Shown one piece after another: positions 8,911-16,661 of a stretch of 64,000 nt of DNA. Under the pieces are notes generated by a model that worked only from the letters and a program-made list of their open reading frames with translations, was not told where the DNA came from and made no database searches. Positions within the stretch are counted from its first letter, which is position 1; every line of letters begins with the position of its first letter. Source of the stretch: Stenotrophomonas maltophilia (lineage in GTDB: Bacteria > Pseudomonadota > Gammaproteobacteria > Xanthomonadales > Xanthomonadaceae); contig NZ_NEQV01000006.1 in the NCBI RefSeq assembly GCF_002799245.1, positions 186,001 to 250,000 of the forward strand. The letters are read 5' to 3'. A program made the translations under genes and the position numbers.

Positions 8911-10447
8911 ACAGCTCCCAACGTTGCGCGCGGATCTCCACCAGCAGTTCCCGCAGTTCGCGATCCAGCGCGCGGTCTTCTTCAACCAGGGCGATGCGCT
9001 GCCCCAGGTCGGCGTACATGTCGGCCAGACTGCCATGCAGCTGCGCGTTCAGGCCAACCCGTTCGCGCAGCGCCAGGCCCTGGCGGGCAGCGATCAGCAT
9101 GGCGGCCACCACCTGTTCAGTCAGCTCGATCACGCGCAGGCAGTCGCGCGCGGCGATCGTGCCCATGCTGACCTTGTCCTGGTTGTGGCATTCGGTGGAA
9201 CGCGAGAACACGCTGGCCGGCATGGTCTGCTTCAGTGCTTCGGCGGTCCAGGCCGAAACGCTGATCTGCAGCGCCTTCAGGCCATGGTTGATGGCCGCGC
9301 GCGGGCCGGTGGCCGCCGACAGGTTGGCCGGCAGGCCATGGTTGTAGCGGGCATCGACCACCAGTGCCAGCTGGCGGTCGAGCAGATCGGCCACGTTGGC
9401 CACGGTGTTCTTCAGGGTGTCCATCGCCAGCGCGATGTGGCCGCCGTAGAAGTGGCCGCCATGCAGGATGCGCTCACCGTCGGCATCGATCAGCGGATTG
9501 TCGTTGGCGCTGTTCAGTTCGGTTTCGATCAGCTGGCGCAGGAACGGCAGGCTGTCCTCCAGCACGCCGATCACATGCGGCGCGCAGCGCAGCGAATAGC
9601 GGTCCTGCAGGCGCTGTTCATTGCGTGGCGGACGCTCACTGTGCAGGTCGCTGCGCAGGCGCGCGGCGATGCGGCCCTGGCCCGGGTGCGGCTTGGCCGC
9701 GAACAGGGTTTCGTCGAAGTGGTGCGCGTTGCCGTCGCTGGCCAGCACGTTGAACGCGGTCAGGCGCGTGGCCATGCGTGCCAGGTAGTCGGCGCGCTGC
9801 CAGGCCAGGCAGGCCAGGCCGGTCATCACGGCGGTACCGTTCATGATTGCCAGGCCTTCCTTCGGCCGCAGCTTCAGCGGGGTCATGCCGATCTTCGCCA
9901 GCACCCCGGCCGCCGGCTGCACGCGACCCTCGTGCAGCACCTCGCGCTCTCCGCACAGCACCGCCGCCACGTAGGACAGCGGCGTCAGATCGCCGCTGGC
10001 ACCGACCGAGCCTTCGGCCGGAATCATCGGCAGCACGTCGTGCTGCAGCAGCGTGGCCAGGCCTTCCAGCAGCGGCACACTGACGCCGGACATGCCGCGC
10101 ACCAGCGACGCCAGGCGCGCGGCCAGCACCGCACGGGTCTCGACCGGATCCAGGTAACGGCCCAGGCCGCAGCCATGGTAGGTGTACAGGTGGTGCGGCA
10201 GTTCAGCCACCAGTGCCGGCGGGATGTTCACCGTGCACGAATCGCCATAGCCGGTGGTCACGCCGTAGATCACGCCGTCCTCGCGCAGCAGGCGGTCGAG
10301 GAAGTCGGCACCACGCTGGATGTGCGCGCGGAACGCCGGCGCGTCGCTCAGCGCGGCCTCGCACTGGCGCTGGGCCAGGGCAACCACGTCTTCGATGGTC
10401 AACGGTGCATCGCCAAAGCGGCACACGGGTACGGCGTCAGTCGTCAT
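8897..10447 (-). CDS. Aromatic amino-acid ammonia-lyase (HAL/TAL/PAL family)
   Basis: This 516-aa MIO-dependent lyase has the Ala-Ser-Gly triad that cyclises to the MIO electrophile in SVGASGDLTPLSY near residue 160. The catalytic Tyr is in YGVTTGYGD. The substrate-selectivity position reads Tyr-His (in LYTYHGCGLG), not the Ser-His of histidine lyases or the His-Leu of tyrosine lyases. It would deaminate an aromatic amino acid to an aryl-acrylate, a plausible starter for the polyene. No hut genes are near, which argues against histidine catabolism. The ATG at 10447 overlaps the upstream acyltransferase by 11 bases. Confidence 0.85.
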   Translation of the reverse strand: MTTDAVPVCRFGDAPLTIEDVVALAQRQCEAALSDAPAFRAHIQRGADFLDRLLREDGVIYGVTTGYGDSCTVNIPPALVAELPHHLYTYHGCGLGRYLDPVETRAVLAARLASLVRGMSGVSVPLLEGLATLLQHDVLPMIPAEGSVGASGDLTPLSYVAAVLCGEREVLHEGRVQPAAGVLAKIGMTPLKLRPKEGLAIMNGTAVMTGLACLAWQRADYLARMATRLTAFNVLASDGNAHHFDETLFAAKPHPGQGRIAARLRSDLHSERPPRNEQRLQDRYSLRCAPHVIGVLEDSLPFLRQLIETELNSANDNPLIDADGERILHGGHFYGGHIALAMDTLKNTVANVADLLDRQLALVVDARYNHGLPANLSAATGPRAAINHGLKALQISVSAWTAEALKQTMPASVFSRSTECHNQDKVSMGTIAARDCLRVIELTEQVVAAMLIAARQGLALRERVGLNAQLHGSLADMYADLGQRIALVEEDRALDRELRELLVEIRAQRWELYAGE

Positions 10448-11378
10448 GCGGAGCCTGATCCCAGAAGGGGAAGAAATTGAACCAGTCCAACGGGGACTGG
10501 ATGACCTGGAGTTCCAGCCAGCGCGCGAAGCGCTGTGCCTGTTCGGCCAGTGCTGCGTCGCGCGAGCCACGTGGCAGCACGATGCGTTCGGCGAATTGTT
10601 CAAATGCCACGCGATAGCCCTCGCCCTGGTGCAGGCAGGCCATGGTGTAGACCGGACAACCCAACGCAGCGGCGAGCACATAGGCACCGATCGGGAACGG
10701 CGCGCGGTGGCCAAGGAAATCGGCGGTGACGCTGCGCCCTCCCTGCACCGGTGTACGGTCGCCGACGATGGCGACGAAGCCACCTGCCGCCACGCGCTCG
10801 GCAAGCATCACCGCGGTGGCCGGCCCCATTTCGGTCACCTGCACCAGCTCCACCGCGGCCAGCGGGTCCAGCCGCTGCAGCAGGCGGTTGAAGCGCTGCG
10901 CATGCGCGGTGTGCACCAGCACGGTGATGCGGAAACCCGGCACCTGTTCGGCAAGCACCTGGCACAGTTCCAGGCAGCCGATGTGCGCGGTGAGGATCAG
11001 CCCGCCTTCGCGGCGCGCGATCTTCTGCAGCACCAGGTCGCGATGCAGGTGGATGCGCTCGGCCGGATAGCGCCCGCCCAGGCCGAGGATCTTGTCCAGC
11101 ATCGTATCGGCGAAGGCGAAGAAGTGGCGCAGGCTGTCGCGCCGGGTCGGCGTGCGTCCCAGCACGCCGCTGTACGCCTGCAGCCGCTGCAGGTACTGCA
11201 TCGAGGCCTGGCGCCCGACGCGGTTGCCCAGCCAATGGCAGGCCACCACCGGCCACACGCACAGGCGGAACGGCCAGCGCCCGAACCAGCGGTGCACCCA
11301 GCACAGGAACAGCACGCCGGCCACCGACGTGGATTCGCCGATGTCGGCCCAGTGCGGGGCGTCCTGCGTGGTCGCCAT
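10437..11378 (-). CDS. Lauroyl/HtrB-like acyltransferase
   Basis: This 313-aa inner-membrane protein of the LpxL/HtrB lysophospholipid acyltransferase group has an N-terminal hydrophobic anchor (residues ~15-50) and the catalytic His/Glu motif AHIGCLEL near residue 130. In this cluster it probably transfers the polyene acyl chain from ACP to a lipid or sugar acceptor, as proposed for aryl-polyene systems. It is unlikely to be the lipid A enzyme. The start at 11378 is one base past the stop of the glycosyltransferase gene. Confidence 0.83.
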   Translation of the reverse strand: MATTQDAPHWADIGESTSVAGVLFLCWVHRWFGRWPFRLCVWPVVACHWLGNRVGRQASMQYLQRLQAYSGVLGRTPTRRDSLRHFFAFADTMLDKILGLGGRYPAERIHLHRDLVLQKIARREGGLILTAHIGCLELCQVLAEQVPGFRITVLVHTAHAQRFNRLLQRLDPLAAVELVQVTEMGPATAVMLAERVAAGGFVAIVGDRTPVQGGRSVTADFLGHRAPFPIGAYVLAAALGCPVYTMACLHQGEGYRVAFEQFAERIVLPRGSRDAALAEQAQRFARWLELQVIQSPLDWFNFFPFWDQAPHDD

Positions 11379-11379
11379 C

Positions 11380-12150
11380 TCAGCGCTGTCCCTGCAGGCG
11401 GCGCCACAGCAGGCGCGGAGCGCGCCAGAGCATGCCGAAGAACAGGCGGGTGTGCATGCGGCTGATGCGCACGTTGTCGCGCCACACATCGAAGTGCGAC
11501 ACGCCATCGGCAGGATAGGTCACGCGCGTGGCCAGGTGCTCGACCGGCAGCTGGCGCCAGTACAGGCGCACCATCACTTCAGTATCGAAATCCATGCGCC
11601 GGCCGATGGTCTCTTCACCGATCAGGCGCAGCACCGGCGGCAGTGGATACACGCGGAAGCCGCACATGGTGTCGCGCAGGTGCAGCGACAGCGTGTTGAT
11701 CCAGACCCAGATGTGGGTCGCGTAGCGGCCATACAGGCGCGCCTTGGGAACGCTGGCGTCGTAGGCCGGAATGCCGCAGATCACCGCATCGGGATGCGCG
11801 CATGCGGCCTCGATGAAGCGCGGCAGGTCAGCGGTATCGTGCTGGCCGTCTGCATCGATCTGCAGCACGTGGCTGTAGCCACGCGCACCGGCTTCGGCAA
11901 AACCGGCCAGCATTGCCCCGCCCTTGCCCTGGTTCACGTCCAGGCGCAGCAGGTCCACGCCCTGGCGCTGTGCCAGCGAACGCAGCACCGTCGCACAGGA
12001 CGCACGCGAACCATCGTCGACCAGCAGGCAGGGCAGGCCGGCGGCCTGCACGCCATCGACCACCGCCACGATGGCTTGCTCGTGGTCGTAGACGGGAATC
12101 ACCACCAGTGGCGCGAACGCGGCACCGGCGACGGCCGGGTCAGTCCGCAT
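11380..12150 (-). CDS. Family 2 glycosyltransferase
   Basis: This 256-aa GT-A glycosyltransferase carries VVIPVYDHE, the LVDDGS motif and a metal-binding IDADGQHD (DxD type). It probably adds a sugar to the pigment or its lipid carrier. The C-terminal third has a hydrophobic or amphipathic stretch compatible with membrane association. The ATG at 12150 overlaps the upstream ligase-dehydratase stop by 11 bases. Acceptor and sugar donor cannot be deduced. Confidence 0.85.
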   Translation of the reverse strand: MRTDPAVAGAAFAPLVVIPVYDHEQAIVAVVDGVQAAGLPCLLVDDGSRASCATVLRSLAQRQGVDLLRLDVNQGKGGAMLAGFAEAGARGYSHVLQIDADGQHDTADLPRFIEAACAHPDAVICGIPAYDASVPKARLYGRYATHIWVWINTLSLHLRDTMCGFRVYPLPPVLRLIGEETIGRRMDFDTEVMVRLYWRQLPVEHLATRVTYPADGVSHFDVWRDNVRISRMHTRLFFGMLWRAPRLLWRRLQGQR

Positions 12151-13825
12151 CAGCGAAAACCACCTTGCCGCTGGCATGCACGCCGTGGCTGGAGGTGTAG
12201 CGGAAGGCCAGCACGTTGCGTGCGGCATCCCAGTCCAGCTGCAGGGTCAGCTCATCGCCCGGGCGGGCCACATGCTGGAACTTCACTGCGTCCATGCGCA
12301 GGAAGCCGGCCGGCATCGCGAACGCCTGGCGGCCGAAACGCACCGCCCAGTCCAGCTGCGCCACGCCGGGCAGGATCGCCGCCTGCGGGAAGTGGCCCTG
12401 GAATGGCCGCAGCGCCGGGTCGAGGGTCATGCGCAGCGTGGCGCTGTCAGCATCGCGGTGATCCCAGACCGGCACCGGCATCAGTGGCTGGAACAGCGCC
12501 GCCAATGCCGCCTGGGTCACCTTGCCCTGCGCGTTGATCGGCAAGGCCTGCACCAGGCGCCAGCGGCGCGGCCGGGTCACCGCGTCGTGCGCATGCGCCA
12601 GGCGCGCGCCGAGGCGTTGGCCCAGCGCACGGCGCGCGGCGTCGCCGCCGTCCAGCAGCGCCGGATCGGCCGGCACCACCACGGCGGCCAGCTGCTCGCG
12701 CTGCCCCGCCAGCACCAGCACGCGCACGTCATCCACTTCGGCGTCTTCGCGCAGCGCGCGTTCCAGCGCATCCAGCGAAACGCGGCGCTCTTCGATCTTG
12801 ACGATACGGTCGGCGCGTCCCAGCAGGCGGAAGCGGCCATCGGCCAGGGCTTCAACGCGGTCCTGGGTGCGCCACCAGCCGGGGGTTTCCAGATGTGCCG
12901 AGGCGACCGCCAGGCAGCCGTCGTCGATCCGCCATTGCACACCCGGCAGCGGCTGCCACGGCGGCAGGTCGGTGTCCCAGCGACGCCAGGCGATACCGCC
13001 GGTCTCGCTGCTGCCATAGACCTCGGTCGGGGCCACGCCCAGCCACTGCCGCACCTGCCGCGCCGCGTCTTCCGGCAGCGGGCCACCGGAGGAGAACACC
13101 GCGCGCAGGCGGCCATGCAGGCTGGCCCAGTCAAGCTGCTCGGGCAGGCGCTTGAGGTGGGCCGGCGTCGCCACCAGCACCGTATCGGTACCGGCCAGCG
13201 CGCCCACCAGGTCTTCGTGGAAGAAGCGGCGCGGATGGATCAGGCGACCGGCGGCCAGCGGCCACAGCACGCGGAACAGCAGCCCGTAGATGTGCTGGTG
13301 GGACACCGTGCCATGCACCTGCACCCCTTCCATCTGTGCGCCGAATGCGTCCTGCAGCGCTTCCACCTCGCGCGCCAGCTGGTCCAGGCGCTTGCCGATG
13401 GCACTGGGCTGGCCGGTACTGCCGGAAGTGAACACGCACAGCTCGCAGGCGCGCTCGTCCAGCGTCTGCAGTCCGTCGTCACGCCCGGCGTCCGGTGCAG
13501 CCAGCGGGTGGTAATCGGCGCAGACATCACCCGCGAAACCGCTCACCTGCGGCTGCAGTGCCTGCAGCGTGGCCGGCAGGTTGTCAGCCGCCAGGAACAC
13601 CCGCTTGCCGGCATGCCAGGCACCGAACAGCGCTGCGGCGAAGGCCACGGCATCATCGAAGTACAGGGCCCAGTCGCGGCCTTCGGCCGCCGCAAAGGCG
13701 GCGCGCCAGTCCAGCACGCGCTGCCGGAAGCTGGCGTGGTCGACCACGTGGCCATCGCAGAGGCCGACGACGCGCTGCGGCCGTGCCTCCAGCAGCAACC
13801 GGTCCAGGGCAATCCACTCAGCCAT
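12140..13825 (-). CDS. Acyl/aryl-ACP ligase fused to a hot-dog dehydratase
   Basis: This 561-aa two-domain protein has an AMP-forming adenylation domain at residues ~1-440 (P-loop FTSGSTGQPS, YGSSETGG, GRADRIVKIEERR). A FabA/FabZ-like hot-dog domain follows at ~455-561 with HFPQAAILPGVAQLDW. The first half should activate the aryl starter and load it onto one of the two ACPs. The second half supplies dehydration or a related hot-dog function. In other aryl-polyene clusters these are usually separate genes, so the fusion is notable. Its 3' end overlaps the glycosyltransferase start, and its start overlaps the membrane-protein stop by eight bases. Confidence 0.85.
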   Translation of the reverse strand: MAEWIALDRLLLEARPQRVVGLCDGHVVDHASFRQRVLDWRAAFAAAEGRDWALYFDDAVAFAAALFGAWHAGKRVFLAADNLPATLQALQPQVSGFAGDVCADYHPLAAPDAGRDDGLQTLDERACELCVFTSGSTGQPSAIGKRLDQLAREVEALQDAFGAQMEGVQVHGTVSHQHIYGLLFRVLWPLAAGRLIHPRRFFHEDLVGALAGTDTVLVATPAHLKRLPEQLDWASLHGRLRAVFSSGGPLPEDAARQVRQWLGVAPTEVYGSSETGGIAWRRWDTDLPPWQPLPGVQWRIDDGCLAVASAHLETPGWWRTQDRVEALADGRFRLLGRADRIVKIEERRVSLDALERALREDAEVDDVRVLVLAGQREQLAAVVVPADPALLDGGDAARRALGQRLGARLAHAHDAVTRPRRWRLVQALPINAQGKVTQAALAALFQPLMPVPVWDHRDADSATLRMTLDPALRPFQGHFPQAAILPGVAQLDWAVRFGRQAFAMPAGFLRMDAVKFQHVARPGDELTLQLDWDAARNVLAFRYTSSHGVHASGKVVFADAD

Positions 13826-14369
13826 GCGCGTGCGCCGCCTTCACCCGCCGCCGCACCAGCCACTCACCTGCGAACAACACGCCCATCATCACGTACGCCA
13901 ACAATCCGTTGTAGAGCATCCAGACCCGGTCCGACGCATACAGCGCGGTCAGCAGGGCCAGGCTGCCGTTGAGAACGAAGAAGCCACACCATACCTGGGT
14001 GACGCGGCGGGTATAGGCCACCGCGAACGGGGGCAGGTCCGGCTCCTGCAGCCGCGCCAGGCGCTCCACCAGCGGCGGCCCGAAGCGCAGGCTGGTACCG
14101 AACACCGCCAGCATCACCGCGTTGACCAGCGCCGGGTACAGCTTCAACGGCAGGGCCTGGTTGAGCACGGTGGCCAGCACCGCCAGCAGGCCGGTGCCGG
14201 CCGCGGCAGCCCACCACAACGGCTGGCGCGTGCTCAGCGCACGCAGCAGGGCCAGGGTGAACAGCAGCAGCGACAGCCAGCGCGGCTCGAAACGGCCCAT
14301 CGCCAGGTACACCAGCAGCGGGTAGGCAAGCGAAATCGCTGCCACCACGACGGTACGTGCGCGAGCCAT
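13818..14369 (-). CDS. Multi-pass membrane protein (COG4648-like)
   Basis: This 183-aa very hydrophobic protein has about five or six predicted transmembrane helices and a basic C-terminal tail (VRRRVKAAH). It matches the small membrane proteins commonly found beside ACPs and ligases in aryl-polyene clusters. The biochemical role is not known. It may anchor or organise the synthase at the inner membrane. The start at 14369 is chosen because upstream codons are shadow sequence. The ACP stop lies 22 bp away. Confidence 0.7.
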   Translation of the reverse strand: MARARTVVVAAISLAYPLLVYLAMGRFEPRWLSLLLFTLALLRALSTRQPLWWAAAAGTGLLAVLATVLNQALPLKLYPALVNAVMLAVFGTSLRFGPPLVERLARLQEPDLPPFAVAYTRRVTQVWCGFFVLNGSLALLTALYASDRVWMLYNGLLAYVMMGVLFAGEWLVRRRVKAAHAHG

Positions 14370-14391
14370 GGCGAAGCCGCCGGCGCTGCGG

Positions 14392-14649
14392 TCAGGCGGC
14401 TGCCTGGTCCGGCAGCAGTCCATGTACGACATCGACGATGTCCTGCACGGTGCGCACGGCCTTGAACGCTTCCGGCTGCAGATTGCGGCCAAGCAGCGGC
14501 TTGAGCTGCACGATCAGGTCGACCGCATCGATGCTGTCGATGTCTAGGTCGTCGTACAGGCGGGCCTCGGGGGTGATCCGGGCGGTTTCAATCTCGAAGC
14601 TGTCGGTCAGGATGCTGACGATGCGTTCGAACAGTTCATTCTTGGTCAT
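14392..14649 (-). CDS. Acyl carrier protein
   Basis: This 85-aa acidic helical protein has the phosphopantetheine attachment motif DIDSIDAVDL, with the modified Ser near residue 39. It carries starter or chain intermediates as thioesters. It is the second of two consecutive ACP genes in transcription order. The two proteins have the same length but differ in sequence, so one may hold the starter and the other the extending chain. The gap to the neighbouring ACP gene is 17 bp. Confidence 0.9.
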   Translation of the reverse strand: MTKNELFERIVSILTDSFEIETARITPEARLYDDLDIDSIDAVDLIVQLKPLLGRNLQPEAFKAVRTVQDIVDVVHGLLPDQAAA

Positions 14650-14666
14650 GGCAATTCCTGGCGCCG

Positions 14667-14924
14667 TTACGACTGGCGGGCGGCGACGAACTCGCCGAGC
14701 GCGCGCACGCTGGAGAAATGGCGACGGGTTTCTTCCGAATCGGCCGAGAGGCTGACACCGTACTTCTTCTGCAGCGCCAGGCCCAGCTCCAGCGCATCGA
14801 TCGAATCCAGGCCGAGGCCCTCGACGAACAACGGCGCGGTCGGATCGATGTCCTCCGGCGTGATGTCCTCCAGCGAAAGGGAGGAAATGATCAATTCCTT
14901 GATCTCGTGCTCAAGTGCTTGCAC
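14667..14924 (-). CDS. Acyl carrier protein (GTG start)
   Basis: This 85-aa acyl carrier protein has the motif GLDSIDALEL, with the pantetheine Ser near residue 39. The frame is open much further upstream, but a GTG at 14924 preceded by GGAG nine bases away gives a normal ACP length identical to its neighbour. It overlaps the acyltransferase 3' end by 14 bases, like most junctions in this operon. Activation would need a phosphopantetheinyl transferase, and a candidate lies at 59533-60132. Confidence 0.85.
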   Translation of the reverse strand: MQALEHEIKELIISSLSLEDITPEDIDPTAPLFVEGLGLDSIDALELGLALQKKYGVSLSADSEETRRHFSSVRALGEFVAARQS

Positions 14925-15708
14925 GGGGCGGATCTCCAGACAGGTCGAAGTAACGAGAAAGGTGCTCGGTGACGCGGCGTGCTGCCAAGGCATCCCCCCT
15001 TGGCGAGTCGTCATCGGCCAGGAAGGGCGCGATCGGGATATCTTCGCCGATCTGCAGCCGAACGTGAAAGCGACGTGAGGGGACACGATACCACTTCTGT
15101 CCCTTGGTCAACGTGGGCGGGGTGCAGGTGATCCGCACCGGGGTGATGTCCAGCCGGCCGCGGACGGCGATGTTGGCGGCCCCGCGCTGCAGCCGTGGCG
15201 GCTGGCCCGGCACGCTGCGGGTGCCCTCCGGGAAGATGACCAGGGTGCCGCCGGCATGCACCGCCGCCACGCAGTCATCAACCAGGCCAGCCCCGTCATC
15301 GTTGGCAATGTAGCCGGCCGCCCGCACCGGGCCGCGCATGAACGGGTTGCAGGCCACGGCGCGTTTCACCACGCAATCGGCGTTGGGCAGCAGCGCGATC
15401 AGGCAGACCACATCGATCAGGGTCGGGTGATTGGCCAGCACCAGCAAACCGTCGCGCTGCAGGCGTTCACCGCCCTCGATCTGGTAGGTCATCACCCCCA
15501 GCGCACGCATCAGGCGCAGGTGGCTGGCAAAGGCGACCTGGACCACGCGGCGGGCCCGGCGGCGGCGGACCACCGGGTCGCGCATCAGCAGCAGCACCGG
15601 CATCACCAGCACGCCCAGCAGCAGGCCGCCCATGCCAAATGCGGCAAAGCTCAGGCCGGTGCCGAACACCCGCCAGGCATGATCGAGACGGCGCAGCGCC
15701 TCAGCCAC
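14911..15708 (-). CDS. PlsC-like 1-acyl-glycerol-3-phosphate acyltransferase
   Basis: This 265-aa LPLAT-family membrane acyltransferase has an N-terminal hydrophobic hairpin (residues ~18-42), catalytic NHPTLID (HX4D) near residue 93 and acceptor motif FPEGTRS near 160. In the pigment context it probably moves an aryl-polyene chain onto a glycerolipid or related acceptor. A general phospholipid role is less likely because it sits between the chain-length factor and the ACP genes. It overlaps the upstream gene by eight bases. Confidence 0.85.
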   Translation of the reverse strand: MAEALRRLDHAWRVFGTGLSFAAFGMGGLLLGVLVMPVLLLMRDPVVRRRRARRVVQVAFASHLRLMRALGVMTYQIEGGERLQRDGLLVLANHPTLIDVVCLIALLPNADCVVKRAVACNPFMRGPVRAAGYIANDDGAGLVDDCVAAVHAGGTLVIFPEGTRSVPGQPPRLQRGAANIAVRGRLDITPVRITCTPPTLTKGQKWYRVPSRRFHVRLQIGEDIPIAPFLADDDSPRGDALAARRVTEHLSRYFDLSGDPPRAST

Positions 15709-16444
15709 GGCGCCCCCAGCGCCAGCGCTGGCCCTGGGTCACGTGCTCCAGTGCCGGCGCGCCGGACAACAGGAAGCGGTGCAGGTCCAGCGCGTGCGGC
15801 AACGTGCCCGGTGCGGTGGCAGTCGCGTCCGGCGCCGCCTCCCACTGCAGCGAGAGGGTCGGCTGGCCCGGCGTCGGCGTCGTCAATCGCCAACACCAGG
15901 CAAAGAACGGGTCGGGTTCGTCGGCGAACGTCGCGTAAATCTCGGGAAGCGGCGATTCATAGACCACCACCCGCACTTCGCGGGCGCCATCGGCCAGCAG
16001 GCCGGCCGCCTCCAGGCAGGCGGTCTCGACCGTGGCCTGGCCGGCAGCCAGCGCCAGGTAGTTGCCGCGGTGGCCGCGGGCGATCGAGTACAGCGCCGCG
16101 ATCGCGTTGTGGACCGACAGGCCGAACCCGGTCGGCGACAGCGGCTGCTCGCCAACCAGCGCCCTCAGCAGGTCCATCGAACGGGCCACGTCGCCATGGC
16201 GGCTGGCGAACACCAGCGGCACCTGGCTGTCGGCACCCTGCCCGTCCTCGCACCAGCACGCAGCCTGGATCGCCATCCGGCCCAGCCGCTCGATGCGGCG
16301 GCGCTGCATCGCCGGTATCTCGGCCAGCGCCGGCGTGTCTTCGCCATCTGGCGGATACGGCGCATCGGCCCAGCCCAGCCACTGGCTGCGCTCGCTCAGG
16401 CCAGGTGCCCAGGCAGCCCAGTCGACGATGGAGAATTCGATCAT
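15701..16444 (-). CDS. Beta-ketoacyl synthase chain-length-factor-like protein
   Basis: This 247-aa protein resembles the N-terminal half of ketosynthases (Ketoacyl-synt_2 type), shortened and without an obvious active-site Cys. Such proteins dimerise with a complete ketosynthase and set polyene length. It is the first gene of the visible operon. The start at 16444 has no strong ribosome site but opens the only coding frame. The 217-bp gap upstream separates it from cydB and should hold the operon promoter. Confidence 0.8.
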   Translation of the reverse strand: MIEFSIVDWAAWAPGLSERSQWLGWADAPYPPDGEDTPALAEIPAMQRRRIERLGRMAIQAACWCEDGQGADSQVPLVFASRHGDVARSMDLLRALVGEQPLSPTGFGLSVHNAIAALYSIARGHRGNYLALAAGQATVETACLEAAGLLADGAREVRVVVYESPLPEIYATFADEPDPFFAWCWRLTTPTPGQPTLSLQWEAAPDATATAPGTLPHALDLHRFLLSGAPALEHVTQGQRWRWGRRG

Positions 16445-16577
16445 TTAGCGAAGGTGCTTCAACAGGAGAACGATAGGCACGAGCCATTACGGCGACGCGC
16501 GGCGGCCCCCCGTTCCTGCAGCCGTGCGTCCGTCCAGGACGTCGCCGGCTGCCCCCCTGGCCGCCGGAAAGGAGCGC

Positions 16578-16610
16578 ACGCTAGCACGTCCTGCACGGGG
16601 TGTGCAGGCC
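16578..16610 (-). promoter_or_regulatory. Candidate promoter/operator of the pigment operon
   Basis: In the gap between cydB and the first pigment gene, a perfect inverted repeat CCTGCAC-N5-GTGCAGG spans 16590-16608. Reading the minus strand, a TGCTAGCG sequence that could be an extended -10 follows directly (16588-16579). The arrangement is that of an operator overlapping a promoter. No factor is identified, and the start site is inferred by eye only. Confidence 0.35.
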
Positions 16611-16661
16611 TTCACATTCCCCAACGCGGGACCCGGCACCGGCCGGCCCCGCTTCAATCGA

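Noticed and set aside
8897..10447. Histidine catabolism gene hutH
   Set aside because: No hutU, hutI or hutG neighbours are present, the selectivity pair is not Ser-His, and the gene is embedded in the pigment operon.
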